From the NCBI GenBank assembly GCA_027382625.1, contig JAJKFJ010021990.1:1-64000 (forward strand): a stretch of 64,000 nt of DNA, read 5' to 3'. The translations under genes were made by a program, and so were the position numbers. Under the pieces are notes generated by a model. The model had not been told where the DNA came from, ran no database searches, and saw only the letters and a list, made by a program, of their open reading frames with translations. Positions 60,061-64,000 of this stretch are shown here, one piece after another (within the stretch, counting starts at the first letter, position 1; every line of letters starts with the position of its first letter). Source of the stretch: Tetmemena sp. SeJ-2015. Taxonomy: Eukaryota; Ciliophora; Spirotrichea; Sporadotrichida; Oxytrichidae.

Positions 60061-60326
60061 GCCAACACACGAACTCAACCTCTAAGACTGAACTAACTTT
60101 TTAAATATAAGATAAAAATAGAAATACTTTCTGCTCTTTAATCTTAAAGATTACTTTCTTATGCTCTGAATTGCAAGAAATCAGACTTCAAAAATTTATA
60201 GTTAATTTCTACTACACTTTCAAAAAGTAAGCTGCTAAACTCAACCAACACTTTCTCAATCTATTCTTCATCTTTGAATTCATAATCGTATAGCTTTCTT
60301 GTGTTTGCACAGAGTTTGAACAAACT
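60061..60326. other. Region between phosphodiesterase and SANT segment
   Basis: AT-rich and without TGA in the phosphodiesterase frame, which is probably chance. It may contain the 3' end of that gene and the 5' leader of the SANT gene. Confidence 0.4.
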
Positions 60327-60484
60327 ATGTCAAGTGGATTTTCAGGCCTAATGGCCGGCAACCAGAACAAGAAGATTGCTGAGTCCAAGTCACTTTGGAA
60401 CTATGCGCTTTCGCCCGGCTGGACTCAGCAAGAAGTTGAGATCCTCAAGATCGCACTCATGAAGTTTGGCGTCGGCAGATGGAA
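60327..60484 (+). CDS. SANT-type protein, N-terminal segment (MDS 1 of a scrambled gene)
   Basis: ATG at 60327; 53 residues ending PGWTQQEVEILKIALMKFGVGRW, the first two helices of a SANT/Myb-type domain. After GGCAGATGG (60474-60482) the sequence turns AT-rich and non-homologous. GGCAGATGG recurs, inverted, at 56659-56667, and GCAGATGGAA (60475-60484) recurs, inverted, at 55281-55290. Both joins keep the frame and complete the domain (GRWTAISKSGVLPTK or GRWKTIEQSQCLPTK). Confidence 0.8.
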
Positions 60485-60559
60485 AAATGCAGTTCCTTTT
60501 ATGCCATTGATTAATTTAATCACTCGCTCTAGAAGAATGAGTATTAAATATAAAGAGTG

Positions 60560-61007
60560 AATTGCAGTCAGGAAATGGAAAATGATCTCTAAAGATTCAT
60601 TTATTCAGTTTGAGTTTGAGAGTGTCAAAGATCTGCGTAACCTCAGCTCGATAGGGATATTCGGGCTAAAGCTATTGTGATTTTAGTTTGTTATTCGATT
60701 TTAATACACAGAGAAGGTGAATGCATCTCCGACCCTGCTGTTAAGTAAATCGATAATTCAACTTATATATCAAGTCACCAAGACTTAAAGAGGAGACTTC
60801 TCTCTTTGCGATTTATTTTAATAATTATAACTTTAACTTATTAGGAATTTAAATAGTCTGCCTTGGATGATAATACTGATTAAACTTCTCTCCTTAAATT
60901 AAGCACTCTCGATAATTTAAAAGAGCCATCACAACTCCATTCTTGACAGAGATCTCTCTTATCCATCCAGCAGAGGAAAGTTTCAGCTCTTTCTCCTCGC
61001 CACCCGC
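60560..61007. other. Intergenic DNA
   Basis: No gene. It is AT-rich and lies downstream of the SANT N-terminal segment and of the carbonic-anhydrase stop. Confidence 0.5.
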
Positions 61008-61966
61008 TCAGAGATTTCTGAAGTACTTTTTGTGAGCGTAGTCTTCAATGTTTTGCTCTCCTTCCTTGAGGTCTCCTTGTTCATAAGCTTGTGGGAAGAG
61101 AGTTTCACTCTGGAATTCACTTGCTCCGTTAGTGTAGGACTTTGCATAGTTCTGCACTTGCTCCTCTTGAGTAAGGGCACGCACAAACTTCACAGGGCTT
61201 CCACCCCAGACCTGACCAGCAGGAATAAGTCTGCCTGGCTGCACAACTGAGTTGGGGAGGATGTGTGCGCCTCTCTCAATCTTAACTCCTTGCATGATGA
61301 CTGAGCCCTGGCCGATCACTACGTCGTCGTCAATGATGCAGGAGTAGATAGAGCAACCTGGCTCAATAGTCACGTTCTTGCCAATGTTAACTGAGGCAGC
61401 AACTCCATGAGGAAGAGCGCAAGCTGTGTTAATCACTGTGTTGTCACCGATGGAGGAGAAGTGACCAACTCTCACTGCGTTGTGCTCAGCACGAATCACA
61501 AAAATAAGGACACATTAAAGTAACTAGAACAACGTTGTACCAGATGGAAGCGTATTTGCTCACAATAACTTCTCCAACTAGAAGTCAAGAAATTATAATT
61601 AATCCCAAGCTTACTGAGAGAAGCGTTAGGAGCGATCCAGGCGTTATCTACATGAGGGGAGTTCTCTGAAATAGAGGTGAATTGCTTGTGCCTTGAGAGT
61701 TCTTGCAAGTAAGCAACATCGCTTTAAAGTCTTGATCCTGCTCTGTCCAACTCTAATATATAGAGGATAAGTTTCCATTTATTATAACAATTAAAAGAAA
61801 GACATTGAGTGCAGTCTGCGTATGAATGACAGTTTATAAGCAGAGCTTATAGAGAGTGAGAGAATTAATTTTAAGACTTACAAAGACCAGCTTCCTTGAA
61901 GACTCTAGCTACGCCTTGGCTACTTCTGTGGATGATTTTTCCCACGAGATAAGCAGGTGAATTCAT
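61008..61966 (-). CDS. Gamma-class carbonic anhydrase-like protein (mitochondrial)
   Basis: A left-handed beta-helix hexapeptide-repeat protein, probably of the complex I carbonic-anhydrase module. 252 residues from ATG 61966 to TGA 61008 after removing introns 61753-61881 and 61578-61614 (GTAAG..TAG) and an IES of 34 bp at 61493-61526 (pointer TC). Motifs: LSRHKQFTSISENSPHVDNA, APNASLIGEVIVSKYASIWY, RAEHNAVRVGHFSSIGDNTV, ACALPHG, IEPGCSIYSCIIDDDVVIGQ, VIMQGVKIERGAHI, and a QVWGGSPVKFVRAL end-cap typical of the family. One zinc-ligand histidine position appears substituted (ACALPHG), as in catalytically uncertain members. The first ~30 basic residues look like a mitochondrial presequence. Confidence 0.85.
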
Positions 61967-62117
61967 ATTTGCAATCTTAATATTATTATTTTATTATCTT
62001 TCTTTTCCTCATTTCGCTTTAGATAAATGTTTTCAGAATAATATTGTGGCTTCTATATTTAGTTTTGTTAGAACGGATTAGTGTCAGTTAATATTTAACC
62101 TACTTCATTTTAAAAAA

Positions 62118-64000
62118 ATGTCTAACGCCTTCTAAAATAGAATCACCCCTTAGCACAACAAAAGTAAGCATATTTTTAATGGACAATTTTCTTATCTTGA
62201 TGTAGAATTATCTTTAAATGGTTAGCTTTATTTGTCTTTTTTTTATTTGTCATTTGTCTTTTAATGGTTCACAACAGCTTCAAAGTGCCTCAAGAGAAAA
62301 TTAATAGAGTCAGGAAGTTGGTAATCAGAGTTTATAGCAAAAAGTGCAATCGACTGTGGCCCAACACCAAACATTTTAGCCTTAAAAAATTGTGAACTTA
62401 GAGGTTCTACAGTAGCAAGTTAATACTCGGCAAAGTTACTTTGCAAAGAAACCTGAATACCTTGGAATCATTTTTAGTGCTTCTTCAAACTGCGAAGAAC
62501 TTAACCTAAGCAACACGTAGGATTTGTGTTTGTAATAATGCTTATAGGAATTTAGCAGACGTTAATGAGGTCTTATCTTTGATGACTAAATTCCCTCATC
62601 TTCTGAGTGTAAGCTTAATCTTATATAGTGCAATTCTTATTTTAGATAAACTTTTGCAACAATCATCTAACTGGACTATCATTCCAAATGAGAAACCATA
62701 TAGAGCGAGTCAAGGAACTTAATCTCAATAACAACCCCTTTTAACAAGTAAGTCTTCAGGTATTCAGATAGCATAATGGTAATTGAATTTCTTACTCATT
62801 ATGCCATAATGAAAAGAGCCTCAATAACTAACTCTCTTTGTAGCTGCCTGTTGTAATTGATTAGTTGAGCACACTCCCCAATTTGATTTCCTTATACATG
62901 AGTCTCTATGATGAGGAAATAGTACATCGAGTTATCACCCAGCTCCCTCAACTTTAATTCCTAAATGGGATTGAAATTCACAGAAACGAGATTCTGAAAG
63001 ACTAAGCTCAAAACCTAAATGAAAATGGTGATATAGAACCACAATAGCTTCAAGATGACTTTTTCTTAAGATCCCATTCAAGCTTAAAATTATTTCATAC
63101 TATATACTTGGTAACTTAAAATGAGATAGTGGTTGATGTGACTAACTCTCCCTATGAAAATGCTATCCGTGGTTCTCATGTTTTACCCTTAGAGCAAATT
63201 AGAGAGACAGATGAGGATGAGTAGCCAAGTGTATCTCAATTACCTTCAGTTTATCAACCAGTTAAAATACCCTAATACCATAATGAAAATACTGACTATC
63301 ACTTAGCCCAGTCCTAGAGAATGAGCTTCCCTTATTCTCCAGCTTCTCAAAAAGACTCTGCTGGTAAAATTCAAATTCTCTAGGATCAAACTACTGTTAA
63401 CACAAACATTTAATCCTTTGCTCCAAGCTTAAGGAACAGTCCTGGATTAGTAGCAACTTCTGCGAGCAAGGTTTAGCTAAGTTTTGGCGCTAAAAGGCTT
63501 TCAGAGTAAATGAGTAGAACATCTGCTCTGTAGGACACTCAAGACACTTTGGATGGAAAAGAATTGGAGAAATTTGCAGGATATCTGCAGTAGATAGGTA
63601 CCTAGATAAATAGAATCGATCCCCAAAAATATATATTGCTCTTCTATTATGTAATAAGGAGGCTCTGAGAATGGGCAGGGCTAGCAATATATAGAGCAGA
63701 TCATTAGAAATTTGCAAGTTTAAATCGACTCGGTTGATCAAAGTCAGCCTTCAGAATATCCAAGATAGTACAATTTCCTTCAGGCTAAAAGTTCCTTAAT
63801 TGAGCTCTGCCTTAAAAAGATAATGCATTTCATGGCTTTGCAAAATAATCCACTGTTGAATACTTTCCAAGGCCTTTTAACGCAATCTACTTTACTAGTC
63901 TAGTAACTATTCAAAATGATTGAAGAGTGATCTCTAAACGAATAAAGTATCAATGGATATGATTAGAATGAAGTTGTAGAATTAAGATAAGAAAATCAAA
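62118..64000 (+). CDS. Leucine-rich-repeat protein (partial, runs off the window)
   Basis: ATG at 62118; the frame is open to the window end after removing inserts. LRRs read LNTLESFLVLLQ, VKELNLNNNPFQQLP and LPNLISLYMSL, followed by a long Ser/Gln-rich region and a hydrophilic helical part. Introns: 62609-62645 (GTAAGC..TTTTAG) and 62748-62843 (GTAAGTC..TTGTAG). 62163-62275 fits an IES with pointer AG rather than an intron; 63916-63958 fits an IES with pointer ATGATT that removes a TGA. An in-frame TGA remains at 62393-62395 after LKKL; a tiny 9-bp insert with AA repeats could explain it, or it is a lesion. The role is unknown; LRR proteins of this style are often ciliary or regulatory scaffolds (inference). 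Confidence 0.65.
62163..62275. other. IES that mimics an intron in LRR gene (pointer AG)
   Basis: The sequence is A-GTAAGC..ACAACAG. Splicing as GT..AG would give the wrong frame; removing one AG plus the insert, two bases out of register, gives KSFKVPQEKINRVR. Confidence 0.6.
63916..63958. other. IES in LRR gene (pointer ATGATT)
   Basis: 43 bp containing an in-frame TGA; joining gives KMIRMKLQNQ. Confidence 0.7.

Noticed and set aside
1..64000. Telomere-bearing (TBE) transposons or internal C4A4 telomeric repeats
   Set aside because: No C4A4 arrays or DDE transposase were found; short CCCCAAA stretches are within TIRs or poor sequence.
1..64000. Bacterial-type features (operons, CRISPR, ribosome-binding sites, integrons)
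   Set aside because: The code, introns and IESs show ciliate nuclear DNA; no CRISPR-like repeat-spacer array is present.

Overview
This window reads as germline (micronuclear) DNA of a spirotrich ciliate, most likely an Oxytricha- or Stylonychia-like hypotrich. It is very AT-rich. Genes stay open only if TAA and TAG are read as glutamine, and they end at TGA. Coding regions are cut by short AT-rich inserts flanked by 1-10 bp direct repeats. Removing the insert plus one repeat copy restores the frame, which is how internal eliminated sequences (IESs) and their pointers behave. Ordinary short GT..AG introns, often starting GTAAG, are present as well. The species is inferred from these features.

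Layout. 1-8.3 kb is dominated by inverted-repeat elements: a small element with G-run ends (second copy at 33.8 kb), a 2.4 kb element ending in 20-bp repeat arrays, and a 3.4 kb element encoding a Rep-like SF3 helicase with a foldback element inserted in its right arm. 1.1-31.2 kb holds thirteen same-strand, decaying copies of an F-box-like gene family with no detectable IESs, interrupted by another foldback element. 31.5-41.4 kb holds four tandem paralogs of a secreted or membrane-anchored beta/gamma-crystallin-like protein, each with eight IESs at the same places but with different pointers. A kinase fragment and the second small element lie between copies 1 and 2.

42.7-64 kb is gene-dense: a GHITM/Bax-inhibitor-like membrane protein, IFT140, an SLC22-like transporter, two related SANT-type genes, a voltage-sensor-like phosphodiesterase, a gamma carbonic anhydrase and a leucine-rich-repeat protein that runs off the end. 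IFT140 contains a 2.1 kb insert holding a decayed copy of its own coding segment and part of a zinc-finger gene. The single N-terminal SANT segment lies on the plus strand at 60.3 kb, while both candidate continuations lie on the minus strand at 55.3 and 56.7 kb. They share 10-bp and 9-bp pointers with it, so at least one gene is scrambled with an inversion, and the phosphodiesterase gene is nested between its parts.

The genes do not form one pathway. IFT140 and the phosphodiesterase fit ciliary transport and cyclic-nucleotide signalling. The GHITM-like protein and carbonic anhydrase are probably mitochondrial. Some stretches (about 0.2-0.4, 2.2-2.4, 28.6-28.8, 29.2-29.9 and 31.1-31.5 kb) have inflated homopolymers and look like poor sequence, so single-base frameshifts there deserve caution.
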